Shown one piece after another: positions 16,001 through 24,859 of a DNA stretch of 64,000 bases. The notes beneath the pieces are model-generated. The model saw only the letters and a list, made by a program, of their open reading frames with translations. It had not been told where the DNA came from and did no database searches. The stretch's first letter is position 1. Each line of letters begins with the position of its first letter. Origin of the DNA: Oceanobacter sp. (lineage in GTDB: Bacteria > Pseudomonadota > Gammaproteobacteria > Pseudomonadales > Oceanobacteraceae); NCBI GenBank assembly GCA_002733645.1, contig NVWL01000003.1, forward strand, positions 62,001-126,000, given 5' to 3'. A program made the position numbers and the translations under genes.

Positions 16001-16642
16001 TTAGTCCTCAGCCTCTGAGCCTAGATCCTGTTCATTCTCTGCAATAAAAGGCGCTTCAAACCAACGAGTCAGAGTTTGCTCCAGTATTTTTTGACCATCA
16101 CTATTAAGCGATGAAAAGGTTTGCACCGTCGCTAAGCCACCAAGGTCCTTTAATGCATTCTTAACTTTCAATAATGTGCTCTGCGCTGGCCCTCGCTTCA
16201 GCTTATCTGATTTGGTCAGCAAGATATGAATCGGCATCTTAGCGTCACGTGCCCAGTCCAACATGGCGTTATCGAATTCTTTTAACGGATGACGAATATC
16301 CATGAGCAGTACTAATCCGCACAAAGCCTGACGGCGATTCAAGTAGGTTTCTAACTCGCGCTGCCAGTCATTTTTGGTCGCTAGAGGGACTTTCGCGAAG
16401 CCATAGCCCGGCAAATCCACCAAAGCGAGCTTAGATTCACCCAAACGAAAAAAGTTAATTAGCTGAGTTCGCCCTGGGGTTTTACTGGTACGTGCCAGCT
16501 TTTTCTGCCCCGTAAGACGGTTCAACGCGCTGGACTTACCAGCATTAGAGCGGCCTGCAAACGCAACCTCCCGGATAATGTCCGTAGGGCATTGACTTAG
16601 CTTTGCAGCACTCTTTTCGAACATAGCATTGGTATAAATCAA
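16001..16642 (-). CDS. engB: Ribosome biogenesis GTP-binding protein EngB/YsxC/YihA
   Basis: An essential TRAFAC-class GTPase needed for 50S subunit assembly. The 213 residues carry a P loop (AGRSNAGKSSALN, residues 29-41), the G2 Thr region (TSKTPGRTQLINFF), G3 DLPGYGFAKV and G4 LLTKSDKL. The short acidic C-terminal tail (ENEQDLGSEAED) is unremarkable. It is divergent from the cytochrome c5 gene, the order seen beside polA in Pseudomonas. Here, however, polA is 5.4 kb away because accessory genes lie between. Confidence 0.96.
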   Translation of the reverse strand: MIYTNAMFEKSAAKLSQCPTDIIREVAFAGRSNAGKSSALNRLTGQKKLARTSKTPGRTQLINFFRLGESKLALVDLPGYGFAKVPLATKNDWQRELETYLNRRQALCGLVLLMDIRHPLKEFDNAMLDWARDAKMPIHILLTKSDKLKRGPAQSTLLKVKNALKDLGGLATVQTFSSLNSDGQKILEQTLTRWFEAPFIAENEQDLGSEAED

Positions 16643-16805
16643 GGAATCCAGCTCCGACTTGGGGTAAACGTAATGACCGCCCGGAAAATAATGTTATATA
16701 ATGAGCGCCCTTCAACGCTGAGCACTATTCTATCATAGTGCAATGAAAGAGAAGGGGGCCTCTTATCCGGGACAAAAACTGGCATAACTGAGAGAGACTC
16801 ATACA

Positions 16806-17102
16806 ATGAAAAAACTGGCAATTTTTGCGGCTATAACCGCTACACTAAGCATTAATGTACAAGCGTTTGATGTAGAAGCTAAATATGCTCAAACTTGTGC
16901 TGCTTGCCACGCCACAGGCGTCATAGGAGCACCCAAAGCGTTTGATGAAGCAGCTTGGGCACCCCGTCTTGCTATTGGTATGGACGCACTAGTCACTAGT
17001 GTGACCAACGGTAAAAATGCGATGCCACCACGTGGCCTGTGTATGGACTGTACCGCTGACCAGTACAAAGCGTTGATCAATTACATGGCAGCGCCCAAGT
17101 AA
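16806..17102 (+). CDS. Cytochrome c5-type monohaem protein
   Basis: A 98-residue periplasmic c-type cytochrome. The signal peptide (MKKLAIFAAITATLSINVQA) is followed by one haem motif CAACH, with GAPK after it. The axial Met is probably in NAMPPRGLCMDC, and the following CMDC pair is the second cysteine couple found in c5 cytochromes. It would carry electrons among membrane complexes or oxidases. It lies 29 bases upstream of the dihaem cytochrome c4 gene in an apparent operon. Confidence 0.9.
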   Translation: MKKLAIFAAITATLSINVQAFDVEAKYAQTCAACHATGVIGAPKAFDEAAWAPRLAIGMDALVTSVTNGKNAMPPRGLCMDCTADQYKALINYMAAPK

Positions 17103-17131
17103 CCGTGAACTAAATTCTGAAACTGGACCTG

Positions 17132-17737
17132 ATGATGAAAAACCTGTTGATTAGCCTGATTGTATCCGCCGGACTTGTGTCTTTTGCACACGCTGGCGAT
17201 GCAGAAGCTGGTAAAGCAAAATCCGCAACCTGTGCAGCCTGCCATGGTGCAGACGGTAACAGTATGGCCCCTACCTTCCCTAAGATTGCAGGCCAGGGCG
17301 AGCGTTACCTGATCAAGCAGATCAAGGATATCCGTGATGGAAATCGTCCGGCTCCAGCGATGGCGCCTTTCGTAACTGGCTTGAGCGATGAAGATGTGGC
17401 GGATCTAGCGGCCTACTTCACAGCACAAACGCCAACCTCTGGCGGCGCTAAAGAAGAATTGGTTAAGCTTGGCGAAAGCATTTATCGCGGGGGAATCGCG
17501 AGCAAAAACGTACCTGCATGTATCGCCTGTCACGGCGCTGCTGGTGAGGGGGTTGATCTTGCTGGTTTCCCACGTCTTGCAGGTCAGCATGATGCTTACA
17601 CAGCCACTCAGTTGCACGCATTTAGCAACAACCTGCGTACCAATGATGGTGATAGCAAAATGATGCGTGATATTGCGTACCGCTTGCACGAAAAAGAAAT
17701 TGAGGCCGTTGCTTCATACATTCAGGGTCTGCGTTGA
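17132..17737 (+). CDS. Dihaem cytochrome c4
   Basis: A 201-residue periplasmic electron carrier made of two fused class I cytochrome domains. A signal peptide (MKNLLISLIVSAGLVSFAHA) precedes haem motifs CAACHGADG and CIACHGAAGEG, about 90 residues apart. Met ligands are probably in PAMAPFVTGL and SKMMRDIAYRL. Cytochrome c4 donates electrons to cbb3-type oxidases. Two ATG codons in tandem are possible starts. A terminator follows 18 bases downstream, and dsbA, which helps haem-protein thiol chemistry in the same compartment, is next. Confidence 0.95.
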   Translation: MMKNLLISLIVSAGLVSFAHAGDAEAGKAKSATCAACHGADGNSMAPTFPKIAGQGERYLIKQIKDIRDGNRPAPAMAPFVTGLSDEDVADLAAYFTAQTPTSGGAKEELVKLGESIYRGGIASKNVPACIACHGAAGEGVDLAGFPRLAGQHDAYTATQLHAFSNNLRTNDGDSKMMRDIAYRLHEKEIEAVASYIQGLR

Positions 17738-17752
17738 TCGCCCCAGAATGAT

Positions 17753-17783
17753 CAAAAAGGTAGCTTAGGCTGCCTTTTTTTTG
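17753..17783 (+). terminator. Intrinsic terminator after the cytochrome genes
   Basis: Stem aaggtagc / gctgcctt (one G-T type pair) with a short loop, followed by a run of T. It lies just after the cytochrome c4 stop and closes the two-gene cytochrome operon. Confidence 0.82.
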
Positions 17784-17935
17784 CTTTGCTATTTTCAACC
17801 ACGAGGTCACATACTGACAGAGCTTTGCATAGTGGCTCTGGTTAGGCCGTGAAAATCTGTGTAAGAATGTACTTATTCCGATGAGTGCTCTGAGCACTAA
17901 ACCACACCACAACACCAAAACAATAGGGAGCCAAG

Positions 17936-18565
17936 ATGCTTTCGCACTTTAAAACATGGATCGCCGCCGCACTTATTTCAGTCAGCTCAGTAGCCACAGC
18001 GGCTGAGTTCGAAGCAGGCAAGCACTACAACGTGCTAGAAGAGCCCGTTGCTGTCATGCAAGATGGCAAAATTCATGTGGAAGAAGCCTTCTGGTATGGC
18101 TGCTCCCACTGCTACGCCCTAGAACCTAAAATTAAACCATGGAAAAAAGCTCTCGCAGACGACGTTGCTTTTGAACGTGTGCCAGCCATGTTTGGCCGTG
18201 CTTGGGTTGTTCATGCTCAACTTTACTACGCCGCCGATGCACTTGAAGTGTTAGACCAAGTGCACAACGACATCTTTGATGCTATCCATTTGCAAAAGCG
18301 TCGCTTGGTTACTCGTGAAGACCAACGTGATTTCATCATTGCCAAAACCGGTGTAACCGCTGAAGCCTTTGATAAAGCATACGACTCATTTGCTGTTAAT
18401 TCTCGCATGAAACGTGGCGATCAGCGCATTCGCTCTTTCAAAATCGGTGGCGTACCAGCACTTATCATTAATGGTAAATACGTCGTTGATGCAACCTCTG
18501 CTGGTAGCCAAGAAGGCATGTTAGAAGTCGCTGACTACCTGATCAAACAGGAACGCGGCAACTAA
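17936..18565 (+). CDS. dsbA: Thiol:disulfide interchange protein DsbA
   Basis: A periplasmic oxidase that introduces disulfides into exported proteins. The signal peptide spans about residues 1-22 (ending VATAAEF). The active site is FWYGCSHCYALEP with C56-S-H-C59, a CxHC variant of the enteric CPHC. The cis-proline loop reads IGGVPALIING. The length of 209 residues is standard for the family. A ribosome site (ataggga) precedes the ATG. It neighbours cytochrome c4 and the EEP-family gene exactly as in Pseudomonas. Confidence 0.95.
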   Translation: MLSHFKTWIAAALISVSSVATAAEFEAGKHYNVLEEPVAVMQDGKIHVEEAFWYGCSHCYALEPKIKPWKKALADDVAFERVPAMFGRAWVVHAQLYYAADALEVLDQVHNDIFDAIHLQKRRLVTREDQRDFIIAKTGVTAEAFDKAYDSFAVNSRMKRGDQRIRSFKIGGVPALIINGKYVVDATSAGSQEGMLEVADYLIKQERGN

Positions 18566-18595
18566 AGCAGTAACTAAGCACAGTATCAAAAGTTA

Positions 18596-19375
18596 GTGAC
18601 GACACTAACCTCTCTGCAGGCGTTTACCGATGCACCTCGAGTGCCGGATCGCCTGCGGTTAATGACCTTCAATATGCAAGTTGGTATTCGTACTGGTGGT
18701 TATCACCACTATCTTTTGCGCAGTTGGCAACACCTGATGCCTTTTAAAGCGCGCCAAACTGCTCTGCAAAGTATCGCCAAACTGGTGACTCCATTTGATG
18801 TTGTTGCTCTTCAGGAAGCCGACGGCGGGAGTTGGCGCAGTGGTCGGCATAATCAAGTGGAACACATTGCTGACATGGCCAACTTTGAGCATTGGCACCA
18901 CCAAGTAAACCGTAACATGGGGCATATTGCTCAGCACAGTAATGGCGTTTTATGCCGACAAAAGGCCTTTGATATTCAAAAGCACCCACTACCCGGGCTT
19001 CCCGGACGTGGCCTTATGCTGCTTAAATTTGGCCGCCCCGACAATCCTCTGGTCGTTGCCATTACTCATCTAGCACTAAGCAAGCAAACACAATTTGCTC
19101 AACTCGATTTTCTTACCGAGGCGCTGGCGGATGCAAAACGCGTCGTTATTATGGGCGACCTCAATCAAGAGGGCGAATGGCTACTTCAGCAAAGTGCTTT
19201 AAAAACGCTTAATTTACACCCGATCGCCGATGAGCTACCCACCTTTCCTAGCTGGCAGCCAACCCGTGGAATTGACCATATTCTCGTCAGCGACAACATC
19301 CCCCTGCATAGGATTGCGGTGATTGACCATCCACAATCAGATCATTTACCCGTTGCCGCTGAAATTGGCGTATAA
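18596..19375 (+). CDS. Endonuclease/exonuclease/phosphatase (EEP) family protein
   Basis: A 259-residue protein of the EEP fold (DNase I / AP endonuclease / inositol phosphatase). Motifs in order: RLMTFNMQVG, VVALQEADGG (metal-binding Glu), VVIMGDLNQEGEW, RGIDHILVS and the C-terminal SDHLPVAAEI with the catalytic Asp-His. No signal peptide is visible. The start is GTG at 18596; an ATG at 18662 would remove the first 22 residues. The substrate is unknown. The same family lies between dsbA and a GGDEF gene in Pseudomonas, so the pairing is conserved. Confidence 0.85.
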   Translation: MTTLTSLQAFTDAPRVPDRLRLMTFNMQVGIRTGGYHHYLLRSWQHLMPFKARQTALQSIAKLVTPFDVVALQEADGGSWRSGRHNQVEHIADMANFEHWHHQVNRNMGHIAQHSNGVLCRQKAFDIQKHPLPGLPGRGLMLLKFGRPDNPLVVAITHLALSKQTQFAQLDFLTEALADAKRVVIMGDLNQEGEWLLQQSALKTLNLHPIADELPTFPSWQPTRGIDHILVSDNIPLHRIAVIDHPQSDHLPVAAEIGV

Positions 19376-19457
19376 ACCCCAACTCACGCCAAGCAGCTCT
19401 CAAGATCTTACCTATACTAAAGGCTGAAACACTCAGTAATTAGTTGTAGGAATATTC

Positions 19458-21206
19458 ATGGCCTTGAGCAAAACAGGCAATCCGGACCAGCAATGGCGAG
19501 ACAAATATCTGGCCCTTCATGCGAAACATGAACAGCTAAAATTGCAAACCGGCGATAAAACAGAACAGCTTCGCCGTGGCTTGGTTATGGTTTCGCTACT
19601 GGCAGAAGGACAATCCAGTAAGCTGGACACCTCCCTCATAGACCTCCGAGAAGCCATTAAAGGCACTCCACTGGGAATGAGCAGTAAACTGAGTGATTTA
19701 GAATCCTCCATCATCAAGTTTGATGCGAAATACGATGCTAACGCCTCCGAATTAGCTAGCGAAATTAGCAAAATGGCGGAGCAGCTGTGTCACTGTCCGC
19801 TGCCTCAACCCGTGATTAGCAACATTCGTAGTCTTAGAAAAAGCGCACCTCAAGCACTAACTAGTTGGGATGGCTACGCCACTCAGCTGCAAGGTTGGGC
19901 CGGTATTTTATCGGCAATTGCTGGCCTAGAGGGGAATAACGAAAGCGCAGAAAAAGCAGGCGGAAAGTGGTTCAATCGCTGGTTCTCTAAAGAAGAAAAC
20001 CCAGATACTCCCCCAGAGGCCGTAAGTGCTGAAAACCTCCCTGCTGAAACCACAACACAAGATTCAGGCGCTAGCACTCACTCCCAAACACCTGCTCGGC
20101 CATCTGATCAAGTACCTGTTGAAGCTTCTAAGCCACAAGATTCAACAGAATCTGAGCCAGGATTTTCATGTATTGCCGCCGAAATTGCTGAAACCTTAAG
20201 CGGCCTTATTTCGCGTTTGGTTATTCCAGAGCGCCTTGCCGGACGTTCAACCGAATTGCTAGATCGTTTAAACGACGGGCTTCACTCGTCTGAGTTTGTC
20301 GCTTTGCTTGAAGACACATCACAGTTTTTACTCGACTGCTTGGGTTCAGGCCAAGAAGAATTTGAGCGATTTTTACAAAGTTTAGATAAGCGCCTGCAAG
20401 CCATTCAGCTGATGGTGGCGGATGCCAACACCAGTCAAAACGACAGAGAACAAGCACGAACTGATCTTGAAACAAATGTGCGAGATCAAATTGCGGATAT
20501 TCGTTCAGTCGTCAATGGTCTTGGTGATTTAGGCGAGTTAGGCTCCAGCGTTCGAGACCACCTTGCGACAATTGTGCAAGCAATGGAGAACTACCAACAG
20601 GCTGAAGCTCAGCGAGAGCTTCGTCTGGCGGAGCAACTCCAAGTATTGCAGGCCCGCCTGAACGAAATGGAGGCCGAAGCTTCGCAGGCGCGTAAAATCA
20701 TCGAAGACCAAAAAACTCGTGCCACCCAAGATCACCTTACCGGCCTACCTAATCGCGCGGCCTATGAAGTGCGTCTAAGTGAAGAGCTGCTTAAACGCAG
20801 CCGCACCCGCAGTCCACTATCAATCATCGTCTGCGATGTTGATCACTTTAAGCGCATTAACGATACCTACGGCCACATTGCTGGCGACAAAGTGCTGCAA
20901 CTATTGTCGTCCACTGTGCGTCGTAACCTCCGCAACGATGATTTTATATCCCGTTACGGTGGTGAAGAATTTGTTGCTCTTCTGCCAAATACCACCGCCG
21001 ATGATGCGATGGGCGTGGCAGAAAAACTAAGACAAAAAGTAGAAGCCTGTCCATTCAATTTCCGCGGTGAGCGCGTCACCATCACCATGTCATTTGGCAT
21101 TAGTGAATTTCGTTCATTGGAAGCCCCAGAAACCGTATTCGAACGTACGGATAAAGCGCTCTACAAAGCCAAGGGCGCGGGTCGTAATAGGTGTGTGAAA
21201 GCCTAA
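19458..21206 (+). CDS. Diguanylate cyclase (GGDEF domain) with coiled-coil N terminus
   Basis: Makes cyclic di-GMP from two GTP. The C-terminal GGDEF domain (about 415-580) opens with DHLTGLPNRAAYEVRL, has metal-binding CDVDHFKRINDTYGH, and active site RYGGEEF near residues 499-505. The N-terminal 400 residues are soluble and largely helical, split by a Ser/Pro/Thr-rich linker and ending in a coiled coil that probably drives dimerisation. No transmembrane segment is seen. An RxxD inhibitory site was not identified with certainty. It corresponds in position to the dgcH-type gene near Pseudomonas engB. Confidence 0.93.
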   Translation: MALSKTGNPDQQWRDKYLALHAKHEQLKLQTGDKTEQLRRGLVMVSLLAEGQSSKLDTSLIDLREAIKGTPLGMSSKLSDLESSIIKFDAKYDANASELASEISKMAEQLCHCPLPQPVISNIRSLRKSAPQALTSWDGYATQLQGWAGILSAIAGLEGNNESAEKAGGKWFNRWFSKEENPDTPPEAVSAENLPAETTTQDSGASTHSQTPARPSDQVPVEASKPQDSTESEPGFSCIAAEIAETLSGLISRLVIPERLAGRSTELLDRLNDGLHSSEFVALLEDTSQFLLDCLGSGQEEFERFLQSLDKRLQAIQLMVADANTSQNDREQARTDLETNVRDQIADIRSVVNGLGDLGELGSSVRDHLATIVQAMENYQQAEAQRELRLAEQLQVLQARLNEMEAEASQARKIIEDQKTRATQDHLTGLPNRAAYEVRLSEELLKRSRTRSPLSIIVCDVDHFKRINDTYGHIAGDKVLQLLSSTVRRNLRNDDFISRYGGEEFVALLPNTTADDAMGVAEKLRQKVEACPFNFRGERVTITMSFGISEFRSLEAPETVFERTDKALYKAKGAGRNRCVKA

Positions 21207-21229
21207 TAAACGTCATTTTTTGCTATAAC

Positions 21230-21274
21230 GTTTCGAATCGATTAAATTAGCGCCCATACATTCCGATTCGAAAC
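21230..21274. promoter_or_regulatory. Inverted repeat, candidate operator of the DeoR-type regulator
   Basis: A perfect 11-bp inverted repeat (gtttcgaatcg at 21230-21240 and cgattcgaaac at 21264-21274) separated by 23 bases ends three bases before the regulator's ATG. DeoR-family proteins bind repeated TTTCG-like half sites, so this is a plausible autoregulatory operator that could also control glmS. An RNA hairpin role is possible, but no T-run follows. Confidence 0.6.
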
Positions 21275-21277
21275 CTT

Positions 21278-22078
21278 ATGGCTCGACGACAGACCTCCGA
21301 ACGACGACAATCAATACTTGATGCGCTCCATCTACATGGCCGCGTTCAGGTGGACAGTCTTGCCCGTTCGTTAAACACCTCAGAAGTAACTATTCGTAAG
21401 GATCTCAGTGCCTTAGAACAGGCCGGAAATCTGATTCGTCGTTACGGTGGCGCAATTTCTGCGTCCAATACCGCTGTTGACCATACGCTTACTGTCGTCT
21501 CTCCAAGCCCTTCTTTAGAAGTTTCGGTTCGAAAGAAAGAGATAGGACGTTACGCTGCCCAGCAAGTGAAGAATCACAGTCGGATTCTCATCGATTTCGG
21601 CACCACCACTACTGCTATGATCCCGCACTTAAATACGCGAGAAGGCTTAGTAGTCATGACCAATTCAATGCGCACCGCGCAAGAAATCTTAAGTCTTGAG
21701 CCAGCGCCAACGCTCCTAATGACCGGTGGTACATGGGACACCCAAACTCAATCATTACAGGGCCAGATAGCCGAACAGGTTTTGCGTTCCTATGATTTCG
21801 ATCAGCTATTTATTGGTTGTGATGGCATAGACCCTGCCCGAGGTACAACCACATTCAATGAATTAACCGGCCTCAGTAAAGTGATGGCAGAGTCAGCGAG
21901 TGAAGTCATTGTTGTCGCCACCACCGACAAAGTTGGCCGCCGGATACCCAACCTCGAACTTCCTTGGTCAAAAATAAACAAACTAATCATCGACGTGAGC
22001 CTCCCTATAGACGCACGACGAAACATCGAACAACAAGGCGTAGAAATCATCATCGCAACGCCTGACGGAGAAAAATAA
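21278..22078 (+). CDS. DeoR-family transcriptional regulator, GlmR-like
   Basis: A 266-residue regulator. The N-terminal DeoR helix-turn-helix is clear ([21 protein letters not shown], then [26 protein letters not shown]). The C-terminal DeoRC sugar-phosphate sensor domain has [32 protein letters not shown] and FIGCDGIDP. The gene ends one base before glmS, the same pairing as the GlmR-type regulator and glmS in Pseudomonas, so it probably controls amino-sugar synthesis in response to a hexosamine phosphate. The effector is not shown by sequence. Confidence 0.88.
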   Translation: MARRQTSERRQSILDALHLHGRVQVDSLARSLNTSEVTIRKDLSALEQAGNLIRRYGGAISASNTAVDHTLTVVSPSPSLEVSVRKKEIGRYAAQQVKNHSRILIDFGTTTTAMIPHLNTREGLVVMTNSMRTAQEILSLEPAPTLLMTGGTWDTQTQSLQGQIAEQVLRSYDFDQLFIGCDGIDPARGTTTFNELTGLSKVMAESASEVIVVATTDKVGRRIPNLELPWSKINKLIIDVSLPIDARRNIEQQGVEIIIATPDGEK

Positions 22079-22079
22079 T

Positions 22080-23894
22080 ATGTGTGGAATTGTTGGCGCT
22101 GTCGCGCAACGTGATGTTGTAGACATTCTTATCGAAGGCCTACGCCGCCTTGAATACCGAGGCTATGACTCTGCCGGTGTCGCCATCATTAATGACACCC
22201 AAACCCTGCGCCGCGTTCGTCGTATGGGAAAGGTGCAATCATTAGCCGATGCTATTACCGAAGCGCCCACCCTCGGCGGCACCGGTATTGCGCACACGCG
22301 CTGGGCCACCCACGGCGAACCCTCAGAAGACAACGCGCACCCACACATGTCTGGCGACATTGCCGTTGTGCATAATGGCATCATTGAAAACCATGAAAAA
22401 CTACGTATTGAGCTGCAAGAGCAAGGCTACATATTCACCTCTCAGACCGACACCGAAGTCATCGCCCACCTCGTTGAGCGTGAACTCAAAGACTCAAGCA
22501 GCCTGTTAAATGCGGTGATGGCAACGCGTTCTTTATTGGAGGGCGCTTACGGCATGGTCGTCATCAACAGAACCGACCCAGAGCGGATGATTGTTGCCCG
22601 CTCAGGTAGCCCTTTGGTGATTGGTCACGGTATTGGCGAAAACTTCGTCGCCTCTGACGTGCTGGCCCTACTGCCTGTGACACGTAAGTTTTCTTACCTT
22701 GAAGAAGGCGATGTCGCCGAAATTACCCGAACAGACATTCGCATCTTCGACGCAGGCAATATTCCGACAGAGCGTGCTGCCTCGGAAAGCGATATTGAAC
22801 ACGACGCCGGAGATAAAGGTGAGTTTCGTCATCACATGATGAAAGAAATCTACGAGCAGCCGTTAGCCATCGCTAATACACTGGAAGGCCGTTTAATCGG
22901 CGGCAAGCTCAACCTCGAAGCCCTCGGTGACCTCAGTGACATTGACCAAGTTCAAATCATCGCTTGCGGCACCAGTTATCACTCAGGCATGACTGCGCGT
23001 TACTGGATCGAAGAGCTAGCAGGTGTTGCGTGCAACATCGAGATTGCCTCCGAATTTCGCTATCGTAAGTCCGTCGTACGTCCTAACAGTTTAATCGTTA
23101 CTATTTCTCAAAGTGGTGAAACCGCTGACACTCTCGCGGCATTACGATTAGCCAAAGAACTCGGTTTCTCTCGATCTCTAACCATTTGTAACGTGCCAGG
23201 ATCATCCTTAGTGCGTGAATCAGACATGGCCTTAATGACCCGTGCTGGGGCAGAAATTGGCGTTGCATCCACGAAAGCGTTTACCACTCAGCTGGTTGCA
23301 CTCATGCTGCTCACCGCGGCACTCGGACGCGCAAACAATATGAACGCTGAGACCGAAAAACGCATCGCCGATAGCCTGACTCTGCTTCCAGGCTTGATTG
23401 AAAAAGCTTTGGGCATGAACAGCGATATTGAAGAGTTGGCTCAACACTTCGCCGACAAGCACCACGCACTCTTTCTTGGCCGTGGCGATCAATATCCGAT
23501 TGCAATGGAAGGGGCGCTCAAACTAAAAGAAATCTCCTACATTCACGCCGAAGCATACGCTGCAGGCGAGCTGAAACATGGCCCGCTGGCCTTGATTGAT
23601 GCCGAAATGCCAATTGTCGTAGTGGCGCCACACAATGACTTAGTTGAAAAGCTAAAGTCGAATATCGAAGAAGTACGCGCCCGAGGTGGTGAACTATTTG
23701 TTTTCGCCGATGAAGCAGCGAACATACGCCCGGCCAGCAATATGAAGGTCATGTCGGTGCCCCATTGCGACGACATCATTGCGCCAATTTTATATACGCT
23801 ACCGCTACAATTACTGAGCTACCACGTCGCAGTTATTAAGGGCACGGATGTGGATCAGCCGCGTAACTTGGCGAAGAGCGTAACGGTAGAGTAG
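22080..23894 (+). CDS. glmS: Glutamine--fructose-6-phosphate aminotransferase
   Basis: Makes glucosamine-6-phosphate from fructose-6-phosphate and glutamine, the first step to UDP-GlcNAc for peptidoglycan and LPS. The N-terminal Ntn amidotransferase begins MCGIVGA with catalytic Cys1 after Met removal. [18 protein letters not shown] follows. Two SIS isomerase domains carry [24 protein letters not shown] and the C terminus [12 protein letters not shown]. The length of 604 residues is normal. Its 3' end is the attTn7 recognition site, and a Tn7-like element starts 25 bases past the stop, leaving the gene intact. Confidence 0.98.
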   Translation: MCGIVGAVAQRDVVDILIEGLRRLEYRGYDSAGVAIINDTQTLRRVRRMGKVQSLADAITEAPTLGGTGIAHTRWATHGEPSEDNAHPHMSGDIAVVHNGIIENHEKLRIELQEQGYIFTSQTDTEVIAHLVERELKDSSSLLNAVMATRSLLEGAYGMVVINRTDPERMIVARSGSPLVIGHGIGENFVASDVLALLPVTRKFSYLEEGDVAEITRTDIRIFDAGNIPTERAASESDIEHDAGDKGEFRHHMMKEIYEQPLAIANTLEGRLIGGKLNLEALGDLSDIDQVQIIACGTSYHSGMTARYWIEELAGVACNIEIASEFRYRKSVVRPNSLIVTISQSGETADTLAALRLAKELGFSRSLTICNVPGSSLVRESDMALMTRAGAEIGVASTKAFTTQLVALMLLTAALGRANNMNAETEKRIADSLTLLPGLIEKALGMNSDIEELAQHFADKHHALFLGRGDQYPIAMEGALKLKEISYIHAEAYAAGELKHGPLALIDAEMPIVVVAPHNDLVEKLKSNIEEVRARGGELFVFADEAANIRPASNMKVMSVPHCDDIIAPILYTLPLQLLSYHVAVIKGTDVDQPRNLAKSVTVE

Positions 23895-23918
23895 ACGCAT
23901 CATACTCGGCGGCTTTCC
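23860..23918 (+). other. attTn7 site: glmS 3' end plus target-duplicated TTTCC
   Basis: The end of glmS encoding the conserved AKSVTVE C terminus is the family's known TnsD binding region. The 5-bp duplicate tttcc (23914-23918) lies 20-24 bases after the stop codon and abuts the element end TGTCGG. This spacing is nearly identical to Tn7 insertion in E. coli. Confidence 0.92.
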
Positions 23919-23923
23919 TGTCG

Positions 23924-23984
23924 GTTAACAATAAAGTTGTTAACTAAACAATAAAGTTGTTAACTTGACAATAAAGTTGTTAAC
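23924..23984 (+). repeat. Tn7-R-type end: three tandem TnsB-binding repeats
   Basis: Three copies of acaataaagttgttaac start 20 bp apart (cores caataaagttgttaac at 23929, 23949 and 23969). Abutting sites at the tns-proximal end and spaced sites at the other end are the known Tn7 asymmetry that orients insertion. The third copy contains a TTGACA, so TnsB binding could also repress tns transcription; no convincing -10 was found. Confidence 0.9.
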
Positions 23985-24037
23985 TAAAGCCATCTCAGCT
24001 ATCTTATTTAAAGAATAGTTAAGGTGGCTTTTTTCAT

Positions 24038-24859
24038 ATGGCTAGAAAAAAATATTGGAATTCAGAGGCTACTAATGCTCGCTGGATAAAAGAAGGACGT
24101 GGACAAGGGGTTGGTAATAATTATAAACCTTGGTTAAGCGTAAGAGATGTCGCTTCTGAAGGCCGCTCTCACAGAGTTTATGGGCATCTTACCAATCGAA
24201 CTCATCATCTTTTATCAGACCTTGAATTAGCTACTTTTTTGCTACTTCAGTGGCGGCCAACAACTACCGACATTCGAGAACAATTTCCCCTAGACCCTAC
24301 CACTACTAAGCAAATCAGTATCGACACTGGTATAACACATCCTTCTCACGCAGGTGTCATTCAATACATGAGCAGTGACCTTGTTGTTAATAGTAGTGAA
24401 AAAGACAGATCTGTATTTGCACTTCAGGTAAAACCATCCTCGAAGCTGGAAGATAAGAGGACAATTGAAAAACTAGAAATAGAAAGACGTTATTGGTTAC
24501 AGAAAGGGATACCTTGGTCTCTTGTAACAGAAAACCAAATCCCTTCTACAGTTTTTAAGAATATTGAGTGGCTTTATAGTTTACAGGCCGAAAATGATGA
24601 TGAGGCAGACTATAAGCATTTAGAACAGTACTCGGCCTGGATTTTACAGAATTCAAACTTAAAAATAATTGATCTATGCAAGGACTTAGACTCCTCATAC
24701 TCCCTTCCAATAGGTGAAAGCCTATTCCAGTTAAGAAACTTGTTAGCAAAGCGGTACTTTCATTTTGATATTAGAATTCCATATATAGAATTGAGGTGTA
24801 GTGATTTAATTTCAGAGCCCATTGAAGCAATAATTGGGGTTTCACATGTTCCAAATTAA
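24038..24859 (+). CDS. tnsA: Tn7 transposase subunit TnsA (endonuclease)
   Basis: Cuts the 5' ends of the transposon, which with TnsB makes transposition cut-and-paste. The 273 residues equal the E. coli protein in length. The catalytic residues fall at the published numbers: E63 in DLELATF, D114 in MSSDLVV and K132 in ALQVKPSS. The second-domain helices that contact TnsC follow. It is the first gene of a tightly overlapping tnsABCDE operon and its 3' end overlaps tnsB by 14 bases. Confidence 0.97.
   Translation: MARKKYWNSEATNARWIKEGRGQGVGNNYKPWLSVRDVASEGRSHRVYGHLTNRTHHLLSDLELATFLLLQWRPTTTDIREQFPLDPTTTKQISIDTGITHPSHAGVIQYMSSDLVVNSSEKDRSVFALQVKPSSKLEDKRTIEKLEIERRYWLQKGIPWSLVTENQIPSTVFKNIEWLYSLQAENDDEADYKHLEQYSAWILQNSNLKIIDLCKDLDSSYSLPIGESLFQLRNLLAKRYFHFDIRIPYIELRCSDLISEPIEAIIGVSHVPN

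Noticed and set aside
16639..16821. A 60-codon minus-strand frame between engB and cytochrome c5
   Set aside because: It overlaps the cytochrome start, has no ribosome site, and its composition is random.
23965..24005. A tns promoter starting from TTGACA in the third TnsB repeat
   Set aside because: No acceptable -10 box at 16-18 bases; the best TATCTT is too far downstream.
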